64,000 bases of DNA from Lysobacter sp. MMG2 (GCF_016735495.2 NZ_JAERQY020000001.1:682001-746000), one strand, 5' to 3'. Shown: positions 28,334 to 38,518, counted from the first letter of the stretch. The notes: generated from the sequence alone by a model not told the origin. Numbers and translations are program-made.

Positions 28334-28339
28334 GTTATA
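28334..28339 (-). promoter_or_regulatory. Candidate -10 element for hfq
   Basis: TATAAC on the minus strand lies in a locally AT-rich patch (GTTCTAGTTATAAGG) in the miaA-hfq gap and would place transcription start about 17 bp before the hfq ATG. No clear -35 is visible. Confidence 0.35.
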
Positions 28340-28434
28340 AGGGTCGGCGCGCGGGACGCCGTATCGCCGGCTGTCCCCGCAGCGGCGACCGCCCGATGGT
28401 AGCGCAAACCCGGTTCGGTGCACGCGCACCGGAT

Positions 28435-29412
28435 TCAACCCCTGGTCGAAGCGGCGGCGTCGTGCATGAAAGCCGCCCGCGCCGCCTCCAGCGACTCGCG
28501 CTGGCGCAGCGGATCGAACCAGCGCGCGTCGAGTTCGCCGCGCAACCAGGTGAACTGCCGCTTGGCGAGCTGGCGGGTGGCATAGACGCCGCGGTCGCGG
28601 AATTCCGCCGGATCGGTCGCGCCGTCCAGATGCTCCCAGGCCTGGCGATAACCCACGGCGCGCAGGGCCGGCAGGTCCAGCGGCGCCGAGTGGTCGCGCA
28701 GCTGCGGGATCGCGCGCAGCGCCCTCGCCTCGTCGAGGAAACCGTCGGCCAGCATCAGGTCGAACCGCCGCGCGATCCGCTCGTGCAGCTCCGCACGATC
28801 CTCAGGTGCCAGCACCAGCTTGAGCACGCGGACCGGCAGGCGCGGAAGCTGCGAGACCTCCCGCCGCCAGTCGCTGATGGTGCGGCCGGACAGGCGGAAC
28901 ACTTCCAGCGCTCGCTGGATACGCTGGGCGTCGGTGGCGTGGATCCGCGCCGCGGCGTCGGGATCGATCTGCGCCAGTTCCGCATGCATCGCCGCCCAGC
29001 CACGCGACTGCGCCTCGGCCTCGAGCCGGGCGCGCATGTCCGCGTCGGCCTCGGGCATGGGCGACAGGCCCTGCAGCAGCGCGTGGAAGTACAGGCCCGT
29101 GCCGCCGGCGAGGATCGGCAATCGTCCCCGGGCCAGGATGTCCGTCACGGCGCGGCGCCCGTCCTGGGCGAACTCCGCCGCCGAGTACGGCTGCCACGGC
29201 TCGCGCAAGTCGATCAGGTGGTGCGGCACGCGCGCGCGCTCGGCCGGTGTCGGCTTGGCCGATCCGATGTCCAGCCGCCGATACACCAGGGCCGAGTCCA
29301 CGCTGACGATCTCGCCGCCGAAACGCTCCGCCCAGTCGAGCGCGAGCGCGGTCTTGCCCGAGGCGGTCGGGCCCATCAGGGCAATCGCGAGGGGGCGCGT
29401 GTCGGCGGGCAT
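28435..29412 (-). CDS. miaA: tRNA dimethylallyltransferase MiaA
   Basis: ATG 29412 gives 325 residues, the usual length; the frame continues upstream into the repeat array but that part is noncoding. Motifs: P-loop GPTASGKT (14-21), the DSALVYR segment (DSxQVYR in most homologues), [10 protein letters not shown] near 105, and the C-terminal [12 protein letters not shown]. It adds an isopentenyl group to A37 of UNN-decoding tRNAs. It is the first gene of the miaA-hfq-hflX series. The four-unit repeat array lies immediately upstream and may hold its promoter. Confidence 0.94.
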   Translation of the reverse strand: MPADTRPLAIALMGPTASGKTALALDWAERFGGEIVSVDSALVYRRLDIGSAKPTPAERARVPHHLIDLREPWQPYSAAEFAQDGRRAVTDILARGRLPILAGGTGLYFHALLQGLSPMPEADADMRARLEAEAQSRGWAAMHAELAQIDPDAAARIHATDAQRIQRALEVFRLSGRTISDWRREVSQLPRLPVRVLKLVLAPEDRAELHERIARRFDLMLADGFLDEARALRAIPQLRDHSAPLDLPALRAVGYRQAWEHLDGATDPAEFRDRGVYATRQLAKRQFTWLRGELDARWFDPLRQRESLEAARAAFMHDAAASTRG

Positions 29413-29476
29413 GTCGGGCGCGGCGTGTCGGGGGCGTAGCCTCGCACAGCCGCCGTCGTCGGGGAACCTCGCCGCG

Positions 29477-29579
29477 CTTTCCACACAAGGTGTGGAGAAC
29501 CGCTGGGGCAAGGCTGTTGATAACGTGCTGCAGCCCTGATGCCGCAAGGGCTCCCGGGAGTCTGGCGAAATTTTGGCCA
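29477..29579 (+). repeat. DnaA-box-like repeat unit 0 (most diverged)
   Basis: The unit starts CTTTCCACAC-AAGG-TGTGGAGAA, an inverted pair of CCACA cores, then has GTTGATAAC, a TGCAGCCCTGATG block matching TGCATCCCTTGCG of units 2 and 3, and ends with a near-palindromic tail TGGCGAAATTTTGGCCA whose first base is 86 bp after the unit start. Confidence 0.7.
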
Positions 29580-29590
29580 ACCCCCGCCCG

Positions 29591-29693
29591 CTATCCACAT
29601 TGCCTGTGGACAAGCCTGCGGACAGCGGTGTGGAGAGCGGCCGCATAGCTCGGCGTGGCGCGGCCTCGTGCAGGTCTGGCTAAAAAATCACCA
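29591..29693 (+). repeat. DnaA-box-like repeat unit 1
   Basis: The core is CTATCCACA, a 5-base spacer, then CTGTGGACAA; the complement of TGTGGACAA is TTGTCCACA. CTGCGGACAG and GTGTGGAG follow. Both 9-mers differ by one base from the DnaA box TTATCCACA. The tail TGGCTAAAAAATC starts 86 bp after the core. The first 45 bp are nearly identical to units 2 and 3. Confidence 0.85.
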
Positions 29694-29774
29694 GCGATGA
29701 GGCTTGACGAACGCCGCACTTTCGGCCGTGTCGTCGACATCGACCCCGCCCGGTTTCGGATGCAACCAACGCGA

Positions 29775-29877
29775 CTATCCACACAGCCTGTGGACAAACC
29801 TGCGGACAGTCGTGTGGAGACACGCCTGCATCCCTTGCGACACAAGCATTGCAAGAGGGTTGGCGAAAAATTGATCG
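29775..29877 (+). repeat. DnaA-box-like repeat unit 2
   Basis: The core CTATCCACA, spacer CAGCC and TGTGGACAA form a 6-bp inverted repeat (TCCACA/TGTGGA). CTGCGGACAG and CGTGTGGAGA come next, and TGCATCCCTTGCG is shared with unit 3. The A-rich tail TGGCGAAAAATTG starts 86 bp after the core. Confidence 0.87.
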
Positions 29878-29923
29878 CAGAAATCGTTTGACTCGCGTGT
29901 CGATTTCGGCATCACCGCATGCG

Positions 29924-30026
29924 CTATCCACACGCCCTGTGGACAAGCATGCGGACAGCCGTGTGCGTATCACGCTGCATCCCTTGCGCACCAAGGCAGG
30001 CAGCGTGTTTGCTCAAAAAATCGCCA
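29924..30026 (+). repeat. DnaA-box-like repeat unit 3
   Basis: Core CTATCCACA, spacer CGCCC, TGTGGACAA, then ATGCGGACAG and CGTGTG. TGCATCCCTTGCG is as in unit 2, and the tail TGCTCAAAAAATC again starts exactly 86 bp after the core. The unit ends nine bases before the folP stop codon. Confidence 0.87.
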
Positions 30027-30035
30027 GGCGGCGGA

Positions 30036-30935
30036 TCATTCGTCGTCGGGCCACTTCGGCATCGACGACGCCGGCTTCGCCCGCGGCATCGCCTGCGAAG
30101 CGACGGCGTTCCACACCTTCAACGCATCCACGGTCGCGGCGACGTCGTGCACGCGCAGCAGTTTCGCGCCGCGCTGCGCGGCGATGAGGTGCGCGGCGAC
30201 CGAGCCGATGGCGCGATCGCGTGGATCGCTGCGCCCCACCAGTTCGCCGATGGTGCGCTTGCGCGACAGGCCCGCGAGCACGGGCACGCCCAGTTCGACG
30301 AAACGCTCCAACTGCGCGAGCAGGACCAGGTTGTGCTGTGTGTCCTTACCGAAACCGAAGCCGGGATCGACGACGATCTTCTTCTTCGCGATGCCCGCCA
30401 TCTCGGCGGCGAAAATGCGCTCGGCGAGGAAGCGGTGCACCTGCGCGACGACATCGTCATAGTGCGGCGCCTCCTGCATCGAACGCGGCTCGCCCTGCAT
30501 GTGCATCAGCACGACCGGCACGCCGAGCGCGGCGGCCGCGTCGAGCGCGCCGTCGCGGCGCAGTGCATAGACGTCGTTGATCATGCCCGCGCCGGCTTGC
30601 ACTGCGGCACGCATCACCTCCGGCTTGGAGGTGTCGATACTGAGCGGCAGTTGCGTTTCCTTCGCCAGGCGCTCGATGACGGGAATCGTGCGGCGGAGTT
30701 CTTCCTCGACGGACACTTCGGCTGCGCCCGGACGCGTGGATTCGCCGCCGACATCGAGCAGGTCCGCGCCCTCCTCCGCCAGCTTCAGGCCGTGCGCGAC
30801 CGCGGCTTCGAGCGTGTCGTGCGCACCGCCGTCGGAGAACGAATCCGGTGTGACATTGACGATGCCCATGACGCGCGGGCGGTCGAGGACCAGCGGGCGG
30901 CCGTTGCAGTCGAGAGTGAGCGTGGTGTCGAACAT
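30036..30935 (-). CDS. folP: Dihydropteroate synthase
   Basis: From ATG 30935 the product has 299 residues. MGIVNVTPDSFSDGG (about 23-37), the DVGGESTRPGA segment with the pterin-site Arg, DPGFGFGK and the late GLSRKR are all present. It condenses p-aminobenzoate with hydroxymethyl-dihydropterin pyrophosphate in folate synthesis and is the sulfonamide target. The leader just before the ATG consists of GGGATTC heptamers, so the ribosome binding site is poor. It follows ftsH, as in enterobacteria, but a terminator lies between them. Confidence 0.95.
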   Translation of the reverse strand: MFDTTLTLDCNGRPLVLDRPRVMGIVNVTPDSFSDGGAHDTLEAAVAHGLKLAEEGADLLDVGGESTRPGAAEVSVEEELRRTIPVIERLAKETQLPLSIDTSKPEVMRAAVQAGAGMINDVYALRRDGALDAAAALGVPVVLMHMQGEPRSMQEAPHYDDVVAQVHRFLAERIFAAEMAGIAKKKIVVDPGFGFGKDTQHNLVLLAQLERFVELGVPVLAGLSRKRTIGELVGRSDPRDRAIGSVAAHLIAAQRGAKLLRVHDVAATVDALKVWNAVASQAMPRAKPASSMPKWPDDE

Positions 30936-30939
30936 GGGC

Positions 30940-30959
30940 GGGATTCGGGATCGGGATTC
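30940..30959. repeat. Three degenerate GGGATTC heptamers before folP
   Basis: Two full GGGATTC copies flank a shortened GGGATC copy, starting five bases upstream of the folP ATG. The same heptamer forms the ten-copy run at 18440-18509. Confidence 0.8.
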
Positions 30960-31004
30960 GGGGGAATCGTATCGCTTCCTTCGGGCTGCGATCCGCACAA
31001 AGAA

Positions 31005-31030
31005 AAACGGCACCGTTGCCGGTGCCGTTT
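31005..31030 (-). terminator. Rho-independent terminator of ftsH
   Basis: A perfect 11-bp stem (AAACGGCACCG) closes a TTGC loop and is followed on the minus strand by TTTTTC. It lies 28 bp past the ftsH stop and separates it from folP. Confidence 0.87.
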
Positions 31031-31057
31031 CGAATCCCGAATCAGGAATCCCTGCTG

Positions 31058-32959
<1,902 letters not shown>

Positions 32960-33054
32960 TCAGTTCCTACCTGGCGCCGGTGGCGCGTTGCAGCGGGGGC
33001 GGCGCCCTGCCGTGGATCGGCGGTCGCCGTACAACAATGGGGTCCGTTCCAACC

Positions 33055-33702
33055 TTACTTCATTACCGCACGCTTGCCCTGTGCCAGCGCATAGACCTCG
33101 GGCGACCGCTTGCGCGAGGCCTCCGGTTTGCGGATCACGACCTTGTCATAGCGCCGGCGCAGCTCCTTGACGTATTCGTCGAAGCCCACGCCCTGGAACA
33201 GCTTGATCAGGAAGTTGCCCCCGGTGCGAAGGTGCCGGTCGGCGAAGTCCATCGCCAGTTCCGAGAGGTACATCGCCCGGGGCATGTCGACAGCATCCAC
33301 GCCACTCTTATTGGGGGCCATGTCGGACAGGACAAGGTCCACGGTCTGGCCGTTCAGCGCGGCCACCAACTGGGATAGGACCGCATCCTCCCTGAAATCC
33401 CCATGAAGGAATTCGACCCCGGCCAGAGAGGGCATTTCCAGGATGTCCAGGGCGATGACCCGCCCGGGGCGGGCAGCATCGAGACGGTCGAGCTCCTGGC
33501 GGACCCACTGCGACCAGCCGCCGGGAGCCGCGCCGAGGTCGACCACGACCATGCCCGGCTTGAGCAGGCGGTCGCGCTCGACCAGTTCCTCCAGCTTGTA
33601 GGCCGCGCGCGAGCGCAGGCCTTCGGCCTTGGCCTTCTTAACGAAGGGGTCGGAAAAGTGTTCCTTGAGCCAGCGCTGGCTGGATTTGCTGCGGCTCGCC
33701 AT
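33055..33702 (-). CDS. rlmE: 23S rRNA 2'-O-ribose methyltransferase RlmE (FtsJ)
   Basis: ATG 33702 gives 215 residues; upstream in-frame codons run into the divergent yhbY leader. Motifs: SAM site [16 protein letters not shown], the catalytic Lys in [11 protein letters not shown], Asp in [11 protein letters not shown], Lys in FLIKLFQG and the late Arg-Lys-Pro-Glu-Ala-Ser-Arg. It methylates U2552 of 23S rRNA late in large-subunit assembly. The rlmE-ftsH order with divergent yhbY is the classic arrangement. Confidence 0.95.
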   Translation of the reverse strand: MASRSKSSQRWLKEHFSDPFVKKAKAEGLRSRAAYKLEELVERDRLLKPGMVVVDLGAAPGGWSQWVRQELDRLDAARPGRVIALDILEMPSLAGVEFLHGDFREDAVLSQLVAALNGQTVDLVLSDMAPNKSGVDAVDMPRAMYLSELAMDFADRHLRTGGNFLIKLFQGVGFDEYVKELRRRYDKVVIRKPEASRKRSPEVYALAQGKRAVMK

Positions 33703-33775
33703 CGGCCGGCGTCGGGGGTGAGCGTGGGGGCCGTCATGATACCCTGCGCGGCCCCCCTGAGTTTTCAGTATCCCG

Positions 33776-34081
33776 ATGCAAACCGTCCTGACCGCCACCC
33801 AGACCCGCTTCCTGCGGGGCCAGGCCCACGACCTGAAGGCGATGCTCCAGGTGGGCGGCAAGGGAATCACCGATGCGCTGGTGGCCGAAATCGACCTGGC
33901 GCTGGAGCATCACGAGCTGATCAAGGTGAAGGTGGGCGCCGAGGACCGGGACGCCCGCGACGCAATGATCGATGAGATCGCCCAGCGTACGGGGGCCGCC
34001 CTGGTCCAGCGTATCGGTCACACGGCCGTGCTGTACCGGCCGAGCAAGGACAAGCGCCAGATCGTCCTGCCGCGGGCCTGA
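33776..34081 (+). CDS. yhbY: YhbY-family CRM-domain RNA-binding protein
   Basis: The 101-residue protein is a single CRM domain. It starts [17 protein letters not shown], has the GxxG-type loop VGGKGITDA near residue 27, and continues with [12 protein letters not shown] and [16 protein letters not shown]. YhbY binds pre-50S ribosomal particles. It is divergent from rlmE, which methylates the same subunit; the two starts are 73 bp apart and share a promoter region. Confidence 0.92.
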   Translation: MQTVLTATQTRFLRGQAHDLKAMLQVGGKGITDALVAEIDLALEHHELIKVKVGAEDRDARDAMIDEIAQRTGAALVQRIGHTAVLYRPSKDKRQIVLPRA

Positions 34082-34138
34082 CGGCCGGCGCGGCGGCCCC
34101 GGGTTGGCGCCCTGCGCTCCCGTCCCCATCTCGCCCCC

Positions 34139-34513
34139 ATGCAGCTCAATCTCGAACACCCCGATCACGAGTTCTACCTGCGCGGCGCCGACGGCGTCTC
34201 CGCGCGGGTGAACGAACGCACCCTCGCGTCCAGCTTCGTCCTCTCGCCCAACCGCCTGCTCGAAGACTGGCCGGTGCGCGACGTGAAGGCGCTGACGCCG
34301 TCGGACATGGACGCCGTGCTCGCGCTGGACCCGGAAGTGATCCTGCTCGGCAGCGGCGCGACACAGGCTTTTCCCCCTGCCTCGGTGCTGGCCGCATGCC
34401 TGAAGCGTGGCGTGGGGCTGGAGACCATGACCAATGCCGCCGCCGCGCGCACTTATAACGTGCTGGCGAGCGAGGGCCGGCGCGTCGTCGCCGCGTTCGT
34501 CCTGGCCGGCTAG
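34139..34513 (+). CDS. Mth938-like (DUF498) domain protein
   Basis: The 124-residue protein has the Mth938/NDUFAF3-like pattern: an N-terminal strand pair, SSFVLSPNRLLEDWPV, the central EVILLGSGATQAFPP and the late GVGLETMTNAAAARTYNVLASEGR. This small alpha/beta fold is found in bacteria and in a mitochondrial complex I assembly factor; its bacterial role is not settled. Its stop codon overlaps that of the convergent EEP gene within a CTAG palindrome. Confidence 0.85.
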   Translation: MQLNLEHPDHEFYLRGADGVSARVNERTLASSFVLSPNRLLEDWPVRDVKALTPSDMDAVLALDPEVILLGSGATQAFPPASVLAACLKRGVGLETMTNAAAARTYNVLASEGRRVVAAFVLAG

Positions 34514-35409
34514 TCGCCCAAGCGCGGGGCGAATGGCAACCGCGCCCAGATTCCGAAATGGTCCGACGCCCACCGCCCGTCCGCATCGGGCGTGTCGAGG
34601 ATGCGTCGCGCCTGCGCTGTTCCGAATGCACCTTGCTGCGCGTGGATCCGATCGATCCGCGCGGGCGGATTGAAACGCGCGTTGAGCGTGGCGTGTGCGT
34701 CGCCTTCGACCGCGACTCCCGCATGCGCGGCCGCGTAGGCATCGACGAAGCGAGCGCGCAATGGCGCCATCTCCGCCGTTCCCACCGTCGTGTTGAAGTC
34801 GCCGCCTATCACCACCGGGGCGTCGCCGCGCGTGACCTCGACGAACGCCATCAGATCCGCGATCTGACGCGCCCGCGTGGCGCCGCTGCGATCTTCGAAG
34901 TCCAGGTGCACGACGTACAGATTGACGGGATGTCCTTGCACGTTCGTGCGCACCCAGCCTGCGATGCGATAGGCGCCGTCGGGTTGCAGGCGGCGGAAGC
35001 CGCGCAGCGTCGCCGGCTCGCGGGTCAGGATCGCATTGCCGTAACGGCGCGCGGGGTCGGTCGCATCCACCGACACGAAGAACGCGTGGTAGCCCAGCGC
35101 ATCGGCCAGGGCCTGCGCCTGGTTCGGCAGCCTTTCGTCCTGCAGGACCTCCTGCAACAAGATGGCGTCGGGCGAAAGCCGGCGCAGTTCGGCCTCGATC
35201 ATCGCTTGGCGATGCGGCCAGTCCTCGCGGTCATGCCAGAGGTTGAGGGTGACGACATCGAGGGCCGGCGCTTCATCGCGCGGCGATGTCGTCGCCGCAC
35301 ACGCGGCGAGCATCCACGCCATCGCCACCGTACACGCGCACTTCCACGCCTGCCGCACGAAGCCCGAGCGGTGAACTGTGTGTCCGCATTGCGCGGACGT
35401 CGCACTCAT
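34510..35409 (-). CDS. Endonuclease/exonuclease/phosphatase-family lipoprotein
   Basis: From ATG 35409, which overlaps the nlpD stop (ATGA), the product has 299 residues with a lipoprotein signal (AWMLAAC). EEP-fold motifs follow: TLNLWHD, ILLQEVL (metal-binding Glu), YVVHLDF, GGDFNTT and, near the end, WASDHFGIWA carrying the catalytic Asp-His. Relatives cleave nucleic acids, phospholipids or inositol phosphates. Lipid anchoring places it in the envelope, so a phosphodiesterase acting on lipid or extracellular nucleic acid is likely. It occupies the position after nlpD where many gammaproteobacteria carry rpoS. Confidence 0.85.
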   Translation of the reverse strand: MSATSAQCGHTVHRSGFVRQAWKCACTVAMAWMLAACAATTSPRDEAPALDVVTLNLWHDREDWPHRQAMIEAELRRLSPDAILLQEVLQDERLPNQAQALADALGYHAFFVSVDATDPARRYGNAILTREPATLRGFRRLQPDGAYRIAGWVRTNVQGHPVNLYVVHLDFEDRSGATRARQIADLMAFVEVTRGDAPVVIGGDFNTTVGTAEMAPLRARFVDAYAAAHAGVAVEGDAHATLNARFNPPARIDRIHAQQGAFGTAQARRILDTPDADGRWASDHFGIWARLPFAPRLGD

Positions 35410-36170
35410 CGCTTGGGCAGGTACTGCAGCGGATCGACCGGCTTGCCGTTGTAGCGCACTTCGAAATGCAGCATCTCGCGCGGCGCGCCGCTGCGGCCCA
35501 TCTCGGCGATCTGCTGGCCCGAGCGCACCAGCTGGCCTTCGTTGACCAGGCGATTGCGGTTGTGCCCGTAGGCCGACAGCCACTGCTCGTTGTGCTTGAT
35601 GATGATCAACTCGCCATAGCCGACCAGGCCCGAGCCCGAATACACCACCACGCCGTCGGCGGCCGCGCGCACCGGCGCGCCGCTGGCGCCGCCGATGTCG
35701 ATGCCCTGCTTGGTCGGCTCGCCGGTGACGTAGCGGCCGATCAGTTCGCCGTCGGCCGGCCAGCGCCATTTGATGTCGCTCACCACCGGCGCGGCGGGCT
35801 TGGGTGCGGCCGGCGTGGTGGCGGGCGGCGCGGTTCCGGTTGCAGGCTTCGTCGGCGTGCTGGCCGGCGGACGCGTCGTGGCGGTGCTGCCGCCCTTGCC
35901 CGCCGGATACAGGCGCAGTCGCTGTCCGGGATAGATGGTGTACGGCGGATCGATGCCGTTCCACGCCGCCAGGTCCTGCGCGCGAATGCCATTGCGCGAG
36001 GCGATGGCGAACAGCGTCTCGCCCCGCTTCACCGTGACGGCGACGCCCGGTCGCGGACGCGACGGCGCCTGCGAGGATGCGCCTGGCTCGCGGTAGACCT
36101 TCGCGGTCCCGCAGCCGCCCATGACGAGGGCGATCAACGTGGCGGCAACGATTCGCGATGTTCCGGTCAT
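35406..36170 (-). CDS. nlpD: NlpD-like lipoprotein (LysM + degenerate M23), amidase activator
   Basis: ATG 36170 with GAGAGGA upstream gives 254 residues: lipobox ALVMGGC, a LysM repeat (VKRGETLFAIASRNGI), a Pro/Thr/Ala linker (about 95-135), and an M23 (LytM) domain. The first zinc ligand region reads GIDIGG rather than HxxxD, as in E. coli NlpD, so the domain probably does not cut peptidoglycan but activates the AmiC-type amidase during cell separation. It lies in surE-pcm-yqaA-nlpD order and overlaps the EEP gene by four bases. Confidence 0.9.
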   Translation of the reverse strand: MTGTSRIVAATLIALVMGGCGTAKVYREPGASSQAPSRPRPGVAVTVKRGETLFAIASRNGIRAQDLAAWNGIDPPYTIYPGQRLRLYPAGKGGSTATTRPPASTPTKPATGTAPPATTPAAPKPAAPVVSDIKWRWPADGELIGRYVTGEPTKQGIDIGGASGAPVRAAADGVVVYSGSGLVGYGELIIIKHNEQWLSAYGHNRNRLVNEGQLVRSGQQIAEMGRSGAPREMLHFEVRYNGKPVDPLQYLPKR

Positions 36171-36178
36171 GCGTCCTC

Positions 36179-36793
36179 TCATCCGAACTGCGCCTTCCAC
36201 ACCAGCCATCCGATCACGGCCACCAGCAGCACCAATGCGATCCAGCCGATCGGCTCGATGTAACGCCGCAGCGCCGCCTCGGCGCGCACGCCGCCGATGC
36301 GGATCACCAGCGCGATCAGATACACACGCTTGCCTCGACCGATCAGCATGCTCAGCACGTACTGCGGCATCGGCACGCCGACGATACCCGAGGCCCATGT
36401 GAAGACCTTCATCGGAATCGGCGCGAACCCGCCCACCACCAGCAGCCAGAACACCGCCCAGGGCGACTCGGCCATCTTGGCCTGCACCGTGGCGATGCCC
36501 GATTCGATGCCGCCCAGCATGCCCATCGCGGCAAACAGCGGCTTGACCGCCTCGAACGCGAAGTGGCCCAGCGCGTAGCCGACCAGCGCCCCCACCATCG
36601 AGCCGGCCAGGCTGATCGTCGCGAACCAGAACCCGCGCCGCGGCTGCGCCACGCACATCGGCGCCAGCATGACCTCGGGCATCACCGGGAAGATGATCGC
36701 CTCGATGAAACTCAGCCCGACCAGATAAGCCGGTGCGTGGCGATGGCGGGCCCAGACGAGCGCCCGTTCGTACAACGGTCCGAAGATCTTCAA
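36179..36793 (-). CDS. YqaA-like DedA-family membrane protein
   Basis: The 204-residue protein has four to five hydrophobic segments and the DedA/SNARE-associated features EAIIFPVMPEVMLAP near residue 30 and GGFAPIPMKVFTWASG near residue 120. DedA proteins are linked to membrane lipid scrambling and proton-motive-force maintenance; YqaA itself is little studied. It is inserted between pcm and nlpD, 8 bp before the nlpD start. This placement is frequent in xanthomonads but absent from the enterobacterial cluster. Confidence 0.87.
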   Translation of the reverse strand: MKIFGPLYERALVWARHRHAPAYLVGLSFIEAIIFPVMPEVMLAPMCVAQPRRGFWFATISLAGSMVGALVGYALGHFAFEAVKPLFAAMGMLGGIESGIATVQAKMAESPWAVFWLLVVGGFAPIPMKVFTWASGIVGVPMPQYVLSMLIGRGKRVYLIALVIRIGGVRAEAALRRYIEPIGWIALVLLVAVIGWLVWKAQFG

Positions 36794-36870
36794 ACGGCGG
36801 CCCCTGCTGGTGTCGTCGGTATGCGGTGGTCAGTGTCTTGCGTCGATGCGGAACACGGCCTGTCGGTGCG

Positions 36871-37548
36871 TCAGTCGACCATGCCCGACAGCAGCGGCAC
36901 GAACACCACCGGCGCCAGTGATTCCTGCGTGACGTTGCCGTCGGCGTCCTTGCGCAGCTTGAGCAGCGACTGCGAACCGGCCCCGCCGACGGGCGCGACC
37001 AGCGTGCCGCCCGCGGCGAGCTGGCTGGTCAGGGCTTCCACCAGCGCGGGCGCGGCGGCGGTGACGATGATCGCGTCGAACGGACCGTTCTCCGGCCAGC
37101 CGATGCGGCCGTCGTCGTGCTTGCTGCGCACGTTCATGCCGAGCTGACGGAAACGCTTGCGCGCGGTGCGCAGCAGCTCGCCGATGCGTTCGACCGTGTG
37201 CACTTCCAGCCCCAGCGCGGCGAGCACGGCGGCCTGGTAGCCCGAGCCGGTGCCTATCTCCAGCACCTTCTTCGGTTCGGTTTCCAGCAGTGCCTCGGTC
37301 ATCTTCGCCACCACCCACGGTTGCGAGATGGTCTGGCCGTGGCCGATGGGCAGCGCCGTGTCTTCGTAGGCACGCGTGGCGAGCGCTTCGTCGACGAACA
37401 GATGGCGCGGCACCGTGCGTATCGCGTTGAGCACGCGCTCGTCGCGGATGCCGTTTTCGCGCAGGCGGTCGACCAGCCGGTCGCGCACGCGCTGCGAAGT
37501 CATTCCGGAGCCGATCGCCTCCGGCTGCAACCGCATGCGCAGCGTCAT
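36871..37548 (-). CDS. pcm: Protein-L-isoaspartate O-methyltransferase
   Basis: ATG 37548 overlaps the surE stop (ATGA), giving 225 residues. Motifs: [20 protein letters not shown] (the PIMT signature), SAM site [14 protein letters not shown] and a later GGTLVAPVG. It methylates isoaspartate in aged proteins so that they can revert. Translation is probably coupled to surE, whose product acts in the same stress and stationary-phase setting. The upstream frame beyond 37548 is the shadow of surE. Confidence 0.95.
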   Translation of the reverse strand: MTLRMRLQPEAIGSGMTSQRVRDRLVDRLRENGIRDERVLNAIRTVPRHLFVDEALATRAYEDTALPIGHGQTISQPWVVAKMTEALLETEPKKVLEIGTGSGYQAAVLAALGLEVHTVERIGELLRTARKRFRQLGMNVRSKHDDGRIGWPENGPFDAIIVTAAAPALVEALTSQLAAGGTLVAPVGGAGSQSLLKLRKDADGNVTQESLAPVVFVPLLSGMVD

Positions 37549-38348
37549 GCGGTGCGCTCCGGGTTGCGACTGGCGGGATGGCCGAGCGAAGTCGCCAGGC
37601 CGTCGACCCAGCTCGCCACCTGGTCCAGCGCGTGATAGCGCGTCAGGTCGACCTGGATCGGCGTGATCGAAATGTGGCCGGTGCGCACGGCGTGGAAATC
37701 GGTGCCGGGGCCGGCATCCTGCTCGGCGCCGGCCGGGCCGATCCACCACCACTGGCGTCCGCGCGGGTCCTGCTGCGGGATGCAGGCCTCGGCGCGATGG
37801 CGGTTGCCCAGGCGCGTGACTTCGAAGCCGCGCACCTCCGACCAGGGCACGTCGGGCACGTTCACGTTGAGGATGGTGTCGGCCGGCAGCGGGTCCACGC
37901 GCAGGCGGGCGATGATTTCCGCCGCCGCACGCGCCGCGGTTTCGTAATGCTTGCCGGTGTGGTCCACGGTCTGCAGCGACATCGCCACCGCCGGCAGGCC
38001 GAGGAAGCGCCCTTCCATCGCCGCGGCGACGGTGCCGGAATAGATCACGTCGTCGCCCAGGTTGGCGGTGTTGTTGATCCCGGAGACGACGATGTCCGGT
38101 TCCGCCTCGAGCATCCCCGTGATGGCCACATGCACGCAGTCGGTGGGCGTGCCGAACACGCGCCAGGTCGAACCGTCGAGCTGCTGCACGCGCACGGGCG
38201 CGTCCAGGGTGAGTGAGTTGCTGGCGCCTGAACGGTCGCGATCGGGCGCCACCACCAGGACTTCGTGGCCCGCCGCACGCAGCCCTTCGGCCAGGACGCG
38301 GATGCCCGGCGCGTCGACGCCGTCGTCGTTGCTCACCAGAACTCGCAT
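37545..38348 (-). CDS. surE: 5'/3'-nucleotidase SurE
   Basis: The 267-residue protein starts with the metal-binding NDDG (7-10) and has [13 protein letters not shown], the [22 protein letters not shown] segment and the late ITPIQVDLT. SurE is a metal-dependent nucleoside monophosphate phosphatase also active on short polyphosphate. It heads the surE-pcm-yqaA-nlpD-EEP operon. A near-consensus -10 (TATGAT) lies upstream, and GGGAG precedes the ATG. Confidence 0.95.
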   Translation of the reverse strand: MRVLVSNDDGVDAPGIRVLAEGLRAAGHEVLVVAPDRDRSGASNSLTLDAPVRVQQLDGSTWRVFGTPTDCVHVAITGMLEAEPDIVVSGINNTANLGDDVIYSGTVAAAMEGRFLGLPAVAMSLQTVDHTGKHYETAARAAAEIIARLRVDPLPADTILNVNVPDVPWSEVRGFEVTRLGNRHRAEACIPQQDPRGRQWWWIGPAGAEQDAGPGTDFHAVRTGHISITPIQVDLTRYHALDQVASWVDGLATSLGHPASRNPERTA

Positions 38349-38416
38349 GGACTCCCTTGTTGCGCTTGCCGGATCGTGAAGCCGGCGCGAGCCTGGCCCG
38401 CGCCGCGCGAGGGCCC

Positions 38417-38422
38417 ATCATA
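38417..38422 (-). promoter_or_regulatory. Candidate -10 element of the surE operon
   Basis: TATGAT on the minus strand, one base from TATAAT, lies about 70 bp before the surE ATG in the divergent surE/smrA gap. No strong -35 is visible. Confidence 0.38.
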
Positions 38423-38484
38423 GCCGATGCCGCCCACCGCTCCGGAGGCCGCCGGCACGGTCTGAAGCACGGTCTGCGAATGGC

Positions 38485-38512
38485 TTGCGGTATGGGCCGA
38501 CGACGCTAGGCT
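38485..38512 (+). promoter_or_regulatory. Candidate promoter of smrA, possibly giving a leaderless transcript
   Basis: TTGCGG and TAGGCT are separated by 16 bases. The -10 ends only six bases before the smrA ATG, so transcription would begin at or very near the start codon. Confidence 0.35.
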
Positions 38513-38518
38513 TGTCGC

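Larger units (their letters stand above)
29413..30035. other. 623-bp gene-free region between folP and miaA carrying a DnaA-box-like repeat array
   Basis: No credible gene is present. The short frames here all read the same repeat and give similar peptides (RLSAGLSTG-type), which is how direct repeats betray themselves. The region holds four about 103-bp repeat units, listed separately, and must also contain the miaA promoter. It lies at the junction of two conserved gene blocks. Confidence 0.8.

Noticed and set aside
29477-30026. CRISPR-like array
   Set aside because: Only four units, with unequal spacers of 11, 80 and 46 bp, units of about 103 bp, and no cas genes in the window.
29413-30035. 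Chromosomal replication origin (oriC) at the DnaA-box-like array
   Set aside because: None of the usual oriC neighbours (dnaA, dnaN, rpmH, gidA) are present and the boxes are all one-base variants. I keep it only as a candidate DnaA-binding locus.
34500-35409. rpoS downstream of nlpD
   Set aside because: No sigma-factor region 2 or 4 motif is present; the gene there has EEP-fold motifs and a lipobox.
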